A stretch of 64,000 bases of DNA from the NCBI GenBank assembly GCA_036023115.1, contig JAYKKT010000055.1, positions 12,462,501 to 12,526,500 of the forward strand, in the 5' to 3' direction. The stretch is from Brasenia schreberi. Its lineage: Eukaryota; Streptophyta; Magnoliopsida; Nymphaeales; Cabombaceae. This document shows, piece after piece, positions 30,713 through 41,311 of the stretch; position 1 is the stretch's first letter; each line of letters opens with the position of its first letter. The notes under the pieces were generated by a model. The model did no database searches. It was not told where the DNA came from and saw nothing but the letters and a program-made list of their open reading frames with translations. The translations under genes and the position numbers were made by a program.

Positions 30713-31352
30713 ACGATTTGAATGACTCGACCAGCTTGGTGACCAACTCGTGGTATGGAAGAAGTTTTTCGTTTTTAACTTGCCAAATCTTTAACACTTG
30801 GTTTATGACAAGTAAAGAATCTCCAAAGACTTCGATGCATGATGCCCCTAGAGTTTTTTAAATTTTTAAGCCTTGTATGAGTGCTTCATACTCGGTTGTG
30901 AAGTTGGAACACTCGAAATCTAGGCGAATGGCTATGGGTATTTCTCCCTTTTCAGGGGATATGAGGACGATGCCTGCCCCAGCCCCTCTTTGGTTTCATG
31001 CCCCATCGAAGTGCATCTTCCACACTTGGTTTTTATTTAAACAGTTTGATAAAACATGATTTTGAAATTGGTTTTGAAATATGCCTTCATCGGGCATTTT
31101 GTCAAGTGTGGATTACGCATCTTCCAAGGCGAAGTCGGCTAGGGCTTGGCCCTTGATGGATGTTTGATGGTGGAATTTCATGTCATACTCCATCAAGAGG
31201 AGCTGCCATTTACCCAGCCTACCTGTGAGGATGGGTTTTTCAAATAAGTGCTTGATGGGATCAAGCCTAGACACTATCCAGATCTCATGATCTAGGAAAT
31301 AGTGTCAAAATTTCTGGCAGGCCCTTACCAAGGCCAAGTAGGTCTTCTCCAT
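30713..31352 (-). pseudogene. Second (archaeal-type) RNase H domain, element G
   Basis: Minus strand, downstream of RT/RNase H. It first completes the RT-associated RNase H region (HYFLDHEIWIVS, GRLGKWQLLLMEYDMKFHH). It then starts a second RNase H: MHFDGA with the catalytic Asp codon at 31004-31006, GAGAGIVLISP, TEYEALIQGLKI with the Glu at 30891-30893, and VFGDSLLVINQ. The last motif (DNGIADAL) lies beyond the solo LTR at about 27340-27375. Such an extra RNase H is characteristic of Tat-lineage elements. Stops break it: TGA at 30996-30998 directly after FDGA, a TAA after GLKI and others. It would remove the RNA strand during cDNA synthesis. Confidence 0.85.
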
Positions 31353-32640
31353 GACTTAATAATTTCGTTCATAAGCCAAGAGAGTTTTCAAAATGTAATA
31401 GATGGCATACTCTTTATGGGTATCATCCTCATATTGAGCTAGTAATGCACCCAAAGCATTCGCATGCACAGAAATATAGAGTAAAAGAGGTTTTCCTTGC
31501 TTTGGAGGGTTTAAAACAGGAGGATTAACCAAATACGCTTTTAGTCTTTCGAAAGCTTTTTGGCAATCATTGTCCCATACGAATTTCACCCCTTTTCTCA
31601 AAAGTTTGTTGAAGGGTTCGCATCTTGTAGCAAGGTTCGAAATGAACCTGCGAATTGATTGGAGGCGACCTTGGAGGCTACGAATTTGCATGAGATTAGA
31701 GGGTGGAGTCATGTCTATGATGGCTCTACACTTAGAGGGGTCGACTTCAATGCCCCTTTGGCTTACCATAAAGCCTAAGAGCTTACCAGATTCGACTCCG
31801 AACACGCACTTTTGAGGGTTTAGCTTTACTTTGTAAAGCCTAAGCCTTTCGAAAAAATTTTGTAAGCATTCGATATGAGTGCATCGAGTTTTTGATTTAA
31901 CCAATAGATCATCCACATATACCTCTACGAGCTCATGAATCTGATCGTGAAAAATCATAGTCATAGCTCTTTGGTAGGTGGCGCTGGCATTTTTCAAACC
32001 AAAGGGCATGACTGTATAGCAGTACGTGCCCCAGGGCATTGTGAAAGCAGTTTTAGTCTGATCTCTTGGGGCTAATTTGATTTGGTTGTATCCTGAATAG
32101 CCATCCATGAATGAAAACATTTCATGATTTGCAGTACTATCGACTATCAAATCAATGTTAGGTAAAGGAAAGTTATCCTTTGGAGTGGCTTTGTTCAGGT
32201 TTCTGAAATTGATGCATATTCGAATTTTCGCATTGGATTTTCGAACTACAACAATATTTGACAACCAATCAGAATATGCAATGGGTTTTACAAAACTGAC
32301 TTTTAGCAGATCTTCTAAACCCTCTTTAACTTGCGTATGCACATTTGGATGAATCTTTCTAAGCCTTTGCTTTATGGGTTTTGCATCCGAATCTAGGGGA
32401 AGACAATGCTCTACAACTCTTGGGTCTATACCCGGCATGTCTTTATACGTCCATGCAAACACATCAACGTATTTTTTCAAAAATGCAATGAATGATGATG
32501 CTTCATGCTCATGCAAACATGCGCCTATCTTAATGTGTTTGGGCTTTGTTTCACTCCCTAGGTTGATCTCTATGAAATCCCCTCCTACAACATTCAAAGG
32601 TTTTTCAAAATCGAGAATTTTATGAAACTCTAGGAGCTCG
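31353..32640 (-). pseudogene. Reverse transcriptase and RNase H of element G
   Basis: A long open frame of over 410 codons on minus. Order: DFIEINLGSETKPKHIKIG linker, FAWTYKDMPGIDPRVVEHCL, RT fingers SDWLSNIVVVRKSN, motif A FSFMDGYSGYNQI (catalytic Asp), MPFGLKNASATYQRAM, catalytic YVDDLL with the two Asp codons at 31908-31913, GFMVSQRGIEVDPSKC, then RNase H LLLYISVHANALGALLAQ. It ends at TAA (31353-31355), where element F has CAA (NYQAMEK), a C-to-T change. The RT core is intact over this span, making it the best-preserved pol part in the window. Neighbours are broken, so it is still a pseudogene. Confidence 0.9.
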
Positions 32641-33049
32641 AAGGTTGGATCTTCCTCTGAGCTTTGATCATTCTCGAGAGTATTGAATCCTAGGGAATTT
32701 GAACTTGATGTTTGAGTTTTGAAAACACCTGTTTTTGACTTGGAATTTCAATGGGTTTCGAAGCTTTTGGTCTTGTTATGAAGACAACTTTCTTTTCGAA
32801 ATCCTTGGCTTTTCCCAAATTTTTACCAGGAGCTGGTATATACATGATTTAGTTTTTGGAGATTTCTAAATTTTTGATTTTTTTGGATTTTTGTAAAGAA
32901 AGGATTTTGGGAACTATACAAACAACCCTTTTTTCGATTTTTTCATTTTTTTCAAGTGTTTTTGGTTTTTGGGATTTTCCAAATTATTTTTGAATTTCGA
33001 GATTTTTCATTTTTTTTTATTTTTGGTTTAAGAAGGGATCTTCCATCAT
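32641..33049 (-). pseudogene. Lys-rich spacer before RT, element G
   Basis: Minus strand, A-rich and low in complexity, encoding Lys/Glu/Pro-rich peptide with frame breaks. It starts at an ATG (33047-33049) just after TTTGTAG (33052-33058 on minus). The corresponding spacer of F is open at 58042-58611. It links protease and RT; no domain is seen. Confidence 0.7.
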
Positions 33050-34223
33050 ACCTACAAAGGAAAACGCCATAAGTTAGACTCTAAACAAGAGGTCTAAATC
33101 ATAGGTTTCTGCTTCACTAGGCTCCAAGGCACCCTTGACCCAGGTGGTCACAGGTGGTGGCTCTAGTGGTATTTTGAGAGTATAGCTGATCCCATATCGG
33201 GTTGGGTTTGCCTTCGACACTATGGGCTCTAGGAGACCCAGGTTTTGTGCCCCTAGACTTTTGTATGGCATATATCCCATATTCAATAGCATGTTCCACG
33301 ATTTTTTGTTTTTTGAAAATTTTTGGTACACGTCATGATTCTAGAACTTGCTATCGTCCATGTTATGCTCATATGGCTTTTTCTCTAGGGGTTTTGGGAA
33401 TGGACGATACTTGGTCTTTCCTAGGATCGTGATGGTTTTGAGTGGGCTAGCCTTGGACTGCCCCTTCATACACAACACTTTCTTAGGGTTTTGAAGGACG
33501 AGCTTGGGTGGCTCGACCAATACTTGCCCTAGGTTGGCCTTGTGGGCTTGAGAACCTGACAAGCAGGGAAAATTCTGTATTCCCTGAAGCTGAGGGTGAC
33601 TCTCACCTAGAATTACCACGACTTGATCCTTGAAGGGGATTTTGACACACCTATGGAAGGTGGATGGTACAGCTTGTAGGCTGTGTATCTAGGGCCTTCC
33701 CAGCAATAGGTTGTAGTGGGGGTGGATGTCCAAGACATGGAACGCCCCCATGTGAGCTATCCCTTCCGTTTCCATGGGTAATTCTATGGATCCTAAGGGT
33801 CTAGATGCATTCCCATCGTATCCAGTGATTATGATGGGGCTTGAGTTTACGGAGGTCAAAGCGACTCTGATTTGATACGCCACATGGAGCGGAAGGATGT
33901 TGAGACCTCCTCCCCCATCAACTAGGCACCTGTCCAAAGAGTGGTGATTCAATACCACCTCGATATGCAGGGCCTGGTTGTGGGATTCATATGGTCTTTC
34001 GATATCCTCTTCCGAGAACACGATGGGCGTTTTTGCACCTATAGACGCCACTTGGGTTGATAAGGACTCCAGGGTTATGCTTGAGCTAACCTTGGCTCTT
34101 TCTAGAATTTTCTCTAAAACAAGTTTATGCCTAGGTGAGGTTTGTATCAGCTCTAGGATGGACATGTTAATTGAAATCTTTGAAAGATGATTTTCAAAAT
34201 CATACAAGGTTAAAACAACTTTG
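33050..34223 (-). pseudogene. Aspartic protease region of element G
   Basis: Minus strand. The active-site loop reads CLVDGGGGLNILPLHVAY, with the catalytic Asp at about 33917-33919; then ITGYDGNASRPLGSIELPME, HYNLLLGRP, and a tail with MGYMPYKSLGAQN, PPPVTTWVKGALEP and DLDLLFRV ending at TAA (33074-33076 as TTA on plus). There is a stop near 33689 after LLLGRP and a further break near 33340. The N-terminal end continues at 43474 beyond element C, which inserted here. Pepsin-like retrotransposon proteases cleave the polyprotein as a dimer. Confidence 0.85.
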
Positions 34224-34228
34224 CCTTT

Positions 34229-36407
34229 TGTAGACATGAAAATTCTCATTTCAAAGTCTATGAGACAAACTTGAAATAAAACTTTCCACACCTACGCTTG
34301 CGCGAGCATGCCAACTAGTTCAAAACTAGCAAATGTTTATAAGACTTCTAGGCGATTGTGTACAAGCGGGATCTTTTCACTCACACCTTCTTGAGCCGAT
34401 GCTCAAGGGTCAGTATTGAGTACTTAGGAATTTCATTTTATAGCAAATATGATTCCCTTTTACATAAACAAGTGTCTTTGAAAAATTTGTTGAACTTGTG
34501 CACTCGGATTCAATACTTGGAAAAACACAAGTTGCTGAAAACAGAGAATTCGGTTTTTAGAGCTGTTTTCTAAGGGAGTTTCCAAGGTGTTACAGACTTC
34601 CAAAAATTATAAAAATTTTACCAGACGAATCCTGTAGTGTGGAGAGACTGTAGCCTTTTTCAAATCTGCATTTGGAGCAGTATTGAATCAGAAACAAATA
34701 ATCTACTCAGACCACCTCACTGACTCACAACAGTTCTGTTTCAGAAATATAGAAACTCAAATATGAGTCTGTATCTCTCTGCTCAGAACTCCAATTTTAA
34801 TGTTTTTGATGTTACTGGAAAGCTATGGATGTTATATTTCCAATTCATCAAAAATCAACTAATTTGGACTCCTGTGGACTGAGATATGGGACTTTTACCC
34901 AACCTCTGTTTCAGGAAATCCGATTGTACAGACAGTGGTGCAGAAATTTGGTCATTCTTAATATGCTTTTATTACGTGGTTGAGCGGCCCTAAAATCTTG
35001 TAAATTTTATATACAGTGCCAAAGGTGTGTATAATAAGTGTGCAAAATTTCAGACAAAAAGGATTAACCGTTCGGAAATTAGAATTGCTACAATCATCAG
35101 ATATAGAGATGCTGAAAGTTCAGATTTCGGTTTTTAAGAATCTAATGATGCAAACTCACCCGAATTTAAAATGCAACAACTCTACATTCCCAAATTAAAT
35201 TGCTGAATTGAAATGAAGGGAAATCATATTTATAAGCATAAGCATAGAGGGGGTAGAGAATATATAGTGATTATAGATTATATTGGGGGAAGAAGCATAT
35301 AAGCAAACACGTGGAGTGCGTATGTGCAATAGTGAAAATTCTGTAAATGTAAATGAGGGCATCAAATCTACTCACTATTACAACGTGGGGGGAGACTTTG
35401 CTCCATTAATACAACCCCAATTCAATTGAATTAATATAGAAGAAGGTTTTAAAAGCAAAGGAAGAAATACTTACAACTTTTGTCTCCGATCGGCCGAAAT
35501 TCCAAGAGTGGAATCCGGCCAGCCCTTCTTCTTCTTCCTTCTATCTTCCGCACTCTCCCTCCTATGTCTACTCTCTTTTTCCCCTCTCTTTCTCTTCACT
35601 TGCAGCCCACGATTTTTCCTTGTGCAGGCCCTCTTTTCCAGCCCCAATTCCCAAAATTTTGATGAGAGATGAAGATAACCCAAGCCTCCTTAACTTGCTC
35701 CCCCTTGGCCCCTTTTATAGGCCAAGGGGGCTGGTTTCTAGCCCCTTCCATGGGGCGGATTGGACCAGCTTCTTGTTGGTTCTTGATCCAATTTGGCCAA
35801 GCTATATGTGGTCCCTCTTGTTGACTTGAACCAGCCCATGTGGGCTGGGCCTAGGTGTAGCCGACTTAGTCTTTGGGTGTAGCCGATTCAAGCTTGTCTA
35901 ATGTTTTGTCCCAGCATGTATTGAACTTGATACCAAGTAGTGGCTGGGTATGCCTAATTAGGCTCTTCCAATTCAATGCCTCATTTGATATTTGATTCTT
36001 GAATGATCTGGCTCCACTTTGATTTTGATTCCATACGGCTTCACCATGGTCTCGAGTTCAACTTGAAATGTTCTTGAATTGGATGAGCTTGAACTAGGTC
36101 CTGGATAAGCCCGATCTTCTCCTGGTTTCGGATAAGCTTTAGAATTTGATCTTGATTCTGATATGCTCCCACTTTATCTTCTTTGATTTTTGGGAATCGA
36201 TGTGGATCCAGGATTGGGTCTCACCTGTTTATCTGCTTCAAAAACTCATGAGTTGTTTGAATTTAAAACCTTTATTTTGAAATATTCTCCAAAAGGCTTA
36301 AACTTTAAAATTTGGGGTTTTGAATTGAAAGGTTCATAAAGGCTTTAAATTGGCTTTCAAAATTTAGGAGTTTTTGAAAATATTTGAAAAAAATTTGGGT
36401 GTTTACA
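34229..36407 (-). repeat. 3' LTR of element C (2179 bp)
   Basis: Plus-strand ends TGTAGACATG and GGTGTTTACA; the purine tract follows at 36408. On minus it has TATAAAAG (about 35711-35718), the TTGTATTAAT/GGAG..CTCC module (about 35377-35414) and the 3' stem-loop 34384-34411 in the CTTGAGC/GCTCAAG version. It lacks the GGATTTGGATC array, the CCTAA tract and the 108-bp subrepeats of A/B LTRs and is about 1 kb shorter. Confidence 0.92.
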
Positions 36408-36455
36408 GATGCCCCTCTTTGGCATTAATCCAAATTGATTTGGATAATGGCAAAG
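36408..36455 (-). promoter_or_regulatory. Polypurine tract and hairpin, element C
   Basis: On minus, GCCAAAGAGGGGCATC ends at the 3' LTR. It overlaps an inverted repeat at 36417-36455: CTTTGGCATTAATCCAAAT pairs with ATTTGGATAATGGCAAAG with one mismatch and one bulge. The same arrangement is found at 311-353 and 63208-63245. Confidence 0.8.
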
Positions 36456-37340
36456 AAGAAACACCCTTAATGGATTTACTTCCCAAATTTTCTTGAGAAT
36501 ATAAATCAATCATTCATTTCGTAAACTCCTTTTCTTGGATCTCAGGAGAGGGATTTTCAGCCAAAAGGGACTTTTTTCCTATATGGGACACGATCATGCA
36601 TGAATGACTTTTGAATGCATGCATGGTATAAGTGAGGTGAGCTTTTTGGGAGAGTCAATTTTTGGGGTTTTCGAGCTTGGAGAGAGCCTTTGAAGGTTGG
36701 CTTCCCCAAGCAGAATTTTCCCATGTCTCTTGACATTTTGGGTTTTCAAAAACTTTTCAAAAGGAACTCCTTTTATCTTCCATCAAAAGGACTTCCAATT
36801 TTTCATACTTCCCTTCATTTGGGTTTTGACACCTACTACTTGGTAGAGGTTTTTGCTAGGAAATTTTGGAAAACATTTCAAAGTTCCATTTCCCACCTAA
36901 CAAAGTCTAATTCTCAAATAAAATGAAATCCAAATGAGTAGACTCTATTCCTACTCTAGGATTTTCATGGTTGAACCTTTTTCCATTGGGATAAGCTATA
37001 GGGACATGGGAAAGAGTTACCACGGTCCCTTCTGAAGCGTCCCGTGGTTTAAGGCAAAGAGACGGAAAATTGCTCTTTTTGAGCTTTGGCTTTTTCTTTT
37101 TCTTTCTTTTTTTCTTTTCCTCATTTTTCGAGAGAAGACCTCTTTTGAAGAAGTTTTTGTATTCCCTTTGTCTATTCGGGAAAGACTTCTTCTTGGAGGA
37201 GTTTTTGCATTCTCTTTTCTTTTTCCCTTCAAAGAGAAGACTCCTTTTGAAGAAGTTTTTGTATTCCCTTTTCTTTTTGGGGAAGACTTCTTTTCCGAGG
37301 AGTTTTTGTATTCTCTATGTCTTTTCTTTTTCTTTTGAAC
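36456..37340 (-). repeat. 3' non-coding zone of C with tandem repeats
   Basis: It contains an ATGCATGCATG-like stretch (about 36595-36630), the conserved stem-loop CCACGG..CCGTGG at 37020-37047, and about four purine-rich tandem units of ~50-60 bp at about 37130-37330 (on plus: GAGTTTTTGTATTCTCTT and GGAAGACTTCTTTT). The units match those of D at 13681-13925. No coding frame is convincing. Confidence 0.75.
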
Positions 37341-39600
37341 ATTGCCAATTTTTCTTTTAGGAGAGAGAAGTAAAATGGAGGGAAAACTTATCCCTTTGTT
37401 TACTCGATTCAACCAAGATCATCCCATTTCCTAATAGCATCTACCATTTGAAAATATTTTGCTATTTTGAACAAGGCTTCATTTTGTGAGCCAAGGATTT
37501 TTGAAATGTCACCAATTTGATTTTGAAAACTCTACTTTTCGTAAAGCATCAATTCCCTCATTCGGGGTCATACAATCAATCTTGATCTTTCTTTCAAGAA
37601 GTTTCGAAGGAGCTCAATTTTAAAAATCTTTTCCAAAAGAATTTATCATAGACCCTTTCAATTATTGGGCATTTTCGTGGTCTACTAAATTTCTACCCAT
37701 AATATCAATCAATCAACATGTATCATCGATTTTTGGGGACATTCCTACTTGGGCTGCCACCTTTTCGGGCCTCTTTGGGTGTGTGATGCATGACATATAC
37801 AATGGAAATACATGCTTTATGAAATGATGACAATATGAAATGTATTCTACATGATATGATGGAGATACACGTTTTTATGAACTTGAATCTCCATGAAAGT
37901 GTCTAGGGGATGCATTTTCAATGTCCCTAGTTTGGTGGAGATGAGTGATATCACACGGCCTCAAAGTGAATGGGCTATGGAATTTCTTTATGGCATGTAA
38001 GATGGACGATGGGATATGGATGGCTCATGCATTTGACATTTACGACATTTTTAACATGATCATAACGAATCTTTGCTTAAGGGTGGACTAACAATAACCA
38101 ACCCTAAGTATTTCATGGCCATCATATGGTATTGACATGAACTCCACGTTTTCCATCATGGAATTTATGTATTGATTCTAACCTTACCAAGGTTTTTATA
38201 TCAACAAGACGCTGAAAATTTTTCTTTTCAAAGTCATATGTAGGGTTAAAATTTTTTCAATCAAAACTTTGATCTTTCGAAGAAGTAAATTTGGGAAATC
38301 CTCCCTTTCTAAAAAATTTCAATGTCTTGAAACCAAGGCTTTTTAATACAATTTTGGTCATTTTGGCAAGCATTCCAAATCGTGAGTGCCAATGGTGCAT
38401 ATTTTTAAAAAGCCGATCACTCCAATGGCCAATTCTTGATGAGTTTTCATCTTGCCAAATTTTTAAAACTTGGTTTATAAAGGCATAGAATATCCAAAGA
38501 TTTTAATGCATGAGACCCTAGATTTTCTAAATTTTTAGGCCTTGTATGAGTGTTTCATACTTGGCAACATCATTTGAACATGTAAAATCTAGTTGAATGG
38601 CACTGGGTATTTCTCGAGAGATATGAAGATGATTCTTATACCTGCCCCTTTATTCTTTGTCCCATCAAAATACATTTTCCATACTTGAGTTTGTTTAAAA
38701 CAATTTGTTAAAGTATGGTTTTGAAATTCATTTGCAAAATATTGGGCATTTAATCAAGTATGGAATGTGTATCTCAAGAGGCAATTCAGCCATATGATCT
38801 AGGGGCTTGTCCCTTTAATGGAGCTGCCATTTATATAGCCTACCCGTTAGGATAGGATTTTCAAACAAGTGCTTGATTCAATCGACATTATTCCTCTTTC
38901 ATGACATGGGGAATAATGTCTCAATTTTGGAAGCCTATACCAAGCACGATTTTCTCTATGGCTTGGTGATTTCTTTCACATGCCAATAGAGTTTTCGAAA
39001 ATGGCATACTTCCTATGGATATCATCTTCACATTTATCAAGTAAAACACCCAATGCATTCGCATGAATTGGAATGTAAAGCTTTACTTTGGAGGTTTTGA
39101 AAATTGGAGGATTTACCATAAACTTTTCGAAAGCTTTTTGGAAATTATCGTGCAAATTTTTAACCCGTTTTCAAAAGCCTATTTGAGAGAGTAGCATCTT
39201 GTTGGCCTAGAATTAACCTTGAGGTTTCAGATTTGATTCATATGGAGACATGCCTATGATGGCTCGATACTTAGGGGTCAACTCTCATGGCCCTTTGGCT
39301 TAATACAAACCTTAAACTTGAGTTCTAAGATGATGTCTACACCCGATATTGTTCATGCAAATATATGACTTCAAAATGCAATGCATGATGCTCATGTAAA
39401 CATGCACACACTATGGGTTAGACTCACTCTAAAATCCCCTTCTATGAAATTTCCAAGTCAAGGATTCTACGAATTTAGGGAAGCTTGGAGCCATGGTCTT
39501 TCCTCCTTGCTTTGATGATTCTCAAGCATTAAACTCTAGGGAAATGCTAGGTAAGAGAGAGCTATGACCAGCTTGGACAATTTTGACTTGGGATTATATC
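37341..39600 (-). pseudogene. Decayed pol of element C
   Basis: No frame longer than about 65 codons, but the DNA is co-linear with the pol of G. About 39300-39540 matches the pre-RT linker, about 39220-39300 the GIEVDPSK region, about 38960-39130 the RNase H piece (LLYI..HANALG), about 38870-38960 the QAMEK region, about 38460-38660 the second RNase H and about 38000-38180 the integrase zinc region. Most of RT, including the YVDD motif, is deleted. D carries the same decayed layout at 11763-13680, so the loss predates both insertions. Confidence 0.75.
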
Positions 39601-40006
39601 CATTCCTCGAAAGTATTTTGAAATTGGTTTTGTATATGGCCATTGTTTTCGAAATTTTTTGATTTTTTTTGTTTTTTGCATTTACATTTACATTTACACA
39701 TTTATTTGTTTGTTGTTGTTCCGTTATTTGTTGCACCATACATTGTTGCTACTATTTACATTTATTTACATTTACAATTCACATTTTATTTACATTTGTT
39801 GTGTTACACACATTCTACGTGTGTATTTATTTTTTTGTTATTTTTTTTAAATATTTAATTTTTTTTTTTTTTTTTTTTTTTTGGGTGTGCAGAACCGTAA
39901 CCTATTCTACATCTTTCATTCACAAAGCTCTAAATTCTACTCTTATCTTGTCCAAAATCCCACTTCGCTTACTTTCTAATGGGCGGTAAAGCTTGGTTTC
40001 TATGGT
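39601..40006. repeat. Low-complexity T/CATTTA-rich tract in C
   Basis: 39665-39800 is made of CATTTA/TTTACA repeats and 39840-39882 is a near-pure T run (A run on the element's sense strand). It sits between the spacer remnant and decayed pol. The open frames across it are by-products of simple sequence. Confidence 0.8.
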
Positions 40007-40459
40007 TCAAAACTCAATTTTTTCATTTTTTGGTCTAGGTATGATTGGTTCTAGACAACCTTGGCTATGGGCTCCTAGTCCTTGGTATGGTTTATATCCC
40101 ATGTTTAAGATCATATTCCAAGGCTTTTTGATTTTTGAAAATATTTTGTAAAGTTCATGCCCTTGGAATATGGAATCGTCCATATCATGGATATATACCC
40201 GTTCTATTTTCAGTAGGATATGATGGATGGGTGGTGGAAGACTTGTGCTTCCACACAACCCTAGGTTGGGATGGTTTAGGCTCTAAATAGGGGATGGTTT
40301 TGACATGCTCCCTAGACACAACCCGAGGTGCCCCTAGGGATGGGTTAGTTGGGTTTCTTGCCATAGACTTGGGTTCATGGCACAAGACTAAACTCGAGAA
40401 AGTTTGCATGGTAGAGTTAGGTGTTCCTAGGATGTCAATGCATGCCTTAGTAACCATGT
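40007..40459 (-). pseudogene. ORF-X tail and protease-RT spacer remnant, element C
   Basis: Read on minus: VDMVTKACIDILGTPNS, SSLVLCHEPKSMA, PSLGAPRVVSREHV, QPRVVWKHKSSTTHPSYP, then MDDSIFQGHELYKIFSKIK and NMGYKPYQGLGAHSQGC. The order matches D, but only one copy of the WKPKSST unit is present and its palindrome is absent. A frame change near 40463 separates it from the upstream part of ORF-X. Confidence 0.7.
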
Positions 40460-41194
40460 CTACCACATTTTGATCTTTATTTGGTTTTTGATTTTTTGGT
40501 GCGGGACATTCGGCGCACCTTGAAAATCCTCATTTTCGGGCACGTTTTGTGGGTTTGTGGGTGCATGAATGTGATTTGATGCATCCGATGACCCTATGCT
40601 AAGAGGAGAGTTTAGAGGAGGATGAGTTTCAGGCATACCTCTTTTCGGCTTGTCTACCTTTGCATGGTGAGAGCAAGTCTCATCCTCGAGTGACTCATGC
40701 GTGGCTTTGAGCTCCCGTTTCCTGTCCGTTTCCAATCCTAGGGGTTTACGACTCTCATTCTCTCGTGAAACTCGTGAGGTGTGTTGAGTGTGGATCTCAT
40801 GCCCTACTCTGTGTGTGTGACCAGGGATGTGGACTTCATTCCCGACTTTCAGAATTTCAACTTTTTGTTTTTCAAGTTTTTTTGGTTTTTGCTTGGAACT
40901 TGGGGTGCTTGGGTGCTTGGAAAGGTTGGATGACTTGATCCGCACTCTGGCTTCATCTCCAGCCTCATATCCTTCATCGACTTTTGGATTTGATTTGGTT
41001 TTCGTTTCGTGATTTTTCTCTCTATGTGCCCGAGATGAGCTTTCATGTGATCGATGCGCCTTAACCTCATGGCTTAGAGCATCGATCTTTCTAAAGATCT
41101 CCTTTATAGCAGCCATCTCTTCTTGGGCTTTAGAGGATTTGGAAAACCACTTTGAAGCTTTCGATGAGGATTTCCTCAGCTTGCTTTCATCCAT
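40460..41194 (-). CDS. ORF-X of element C (charged protein, function unknown)
   Basis: Open for about 244 codons on minus. I take the ATG at 41194 (MDESKLRKSSSKASKW) because it aligns with MDKKLQKSSLSKL of D; an in-frame ATG lies 3 codons upstream. Visible parts: basic Ser/Lys start, helix-like QEEMAAIKEIFRKIDALSHE, KAHRSHESSSRAHREKNHE, a Lys/Pro/Ser-rich middle, GHTHRVGHEIHTQH, and the conserved tail KVDKPKRGMPETHPPLNSP, SSDASNHIHAPTNPQNVP, NEDFQGAPNVPH. It follows the PBS by about 110 bases, the place of gag, yet it shares no clear sequence with the Gag of G, F, E2 or J. It is the only intact copy of three here. I recognise no domain; a particle or RNA-binding role is a guess. Confidence 0.75.
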   Translation of the reverse strand: MDESKLRKSSSKASKWFSKSSKAQEEMAAIKEIFRKIDALSHEVKAHRSHESSSRAHREKNHETKTKSNPKVDEGYEAGDEARVRIKSSNLSKHPSTPSSKQKPKKLEKQKVEILKVGNEVHIPGHTHRVGHEIHTQHTSRVSRENESRKPLGLETDRKRELKATHESLEDETCSHHAKVDKPKRGMPETHPPLNSPLSIGSSDASNHIHAPTNPQNVPENEDFQGAPNVPHQKIKNQIKIKMW

Positions 41195-41288
41195 TGTTTT
41201 CAAAATTTGTGTACAAGTTTGAAAAAAACACTAAGTTTTTGCAAAGTTTTTGGAGTTCACTTATTGAAAGAAAGTTCCTCAAGACCCG

Positions 41289-41307
41289 ACTCCCACCGGG
41301 CGTGCCA
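41289..41307 (-). promoter_or_regulatory. Primer-binding site of element C
   Basis: Minus strand TGGCACGCCCGGTGGGAGT, 4 nt inside the 5' LTR. The first 17 bases match the PBS of F and J, so C can use the same primer as the autonomous elements. Confidence 0.88.
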
Positions 41308-41311
41308 TTTC

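Noticed and set aside
35471..35829. Open frames duplicated in both C LTRs (also 42532-42890)
   Set aside because: Duplication is explained by the LTR pair being copies of one another; the frames overlap the TATA region and leader and show no protein signature.
37070..37360. Phe-rich 96-codon frame suggesting a membrane protein
   Set aside because: It lies on the antisense side of A/G-rich tandem repeats in element C; hydrophobicity comes from TTT/TTC runs. No homologue in D, where the repeat is the same but frames differ.
39669..39989. Phe/Tyr/Leu-rich frame over the CATTTA tract
   Set aside because: Simple-sequence artefact; all three frames are open across the microsatellite.
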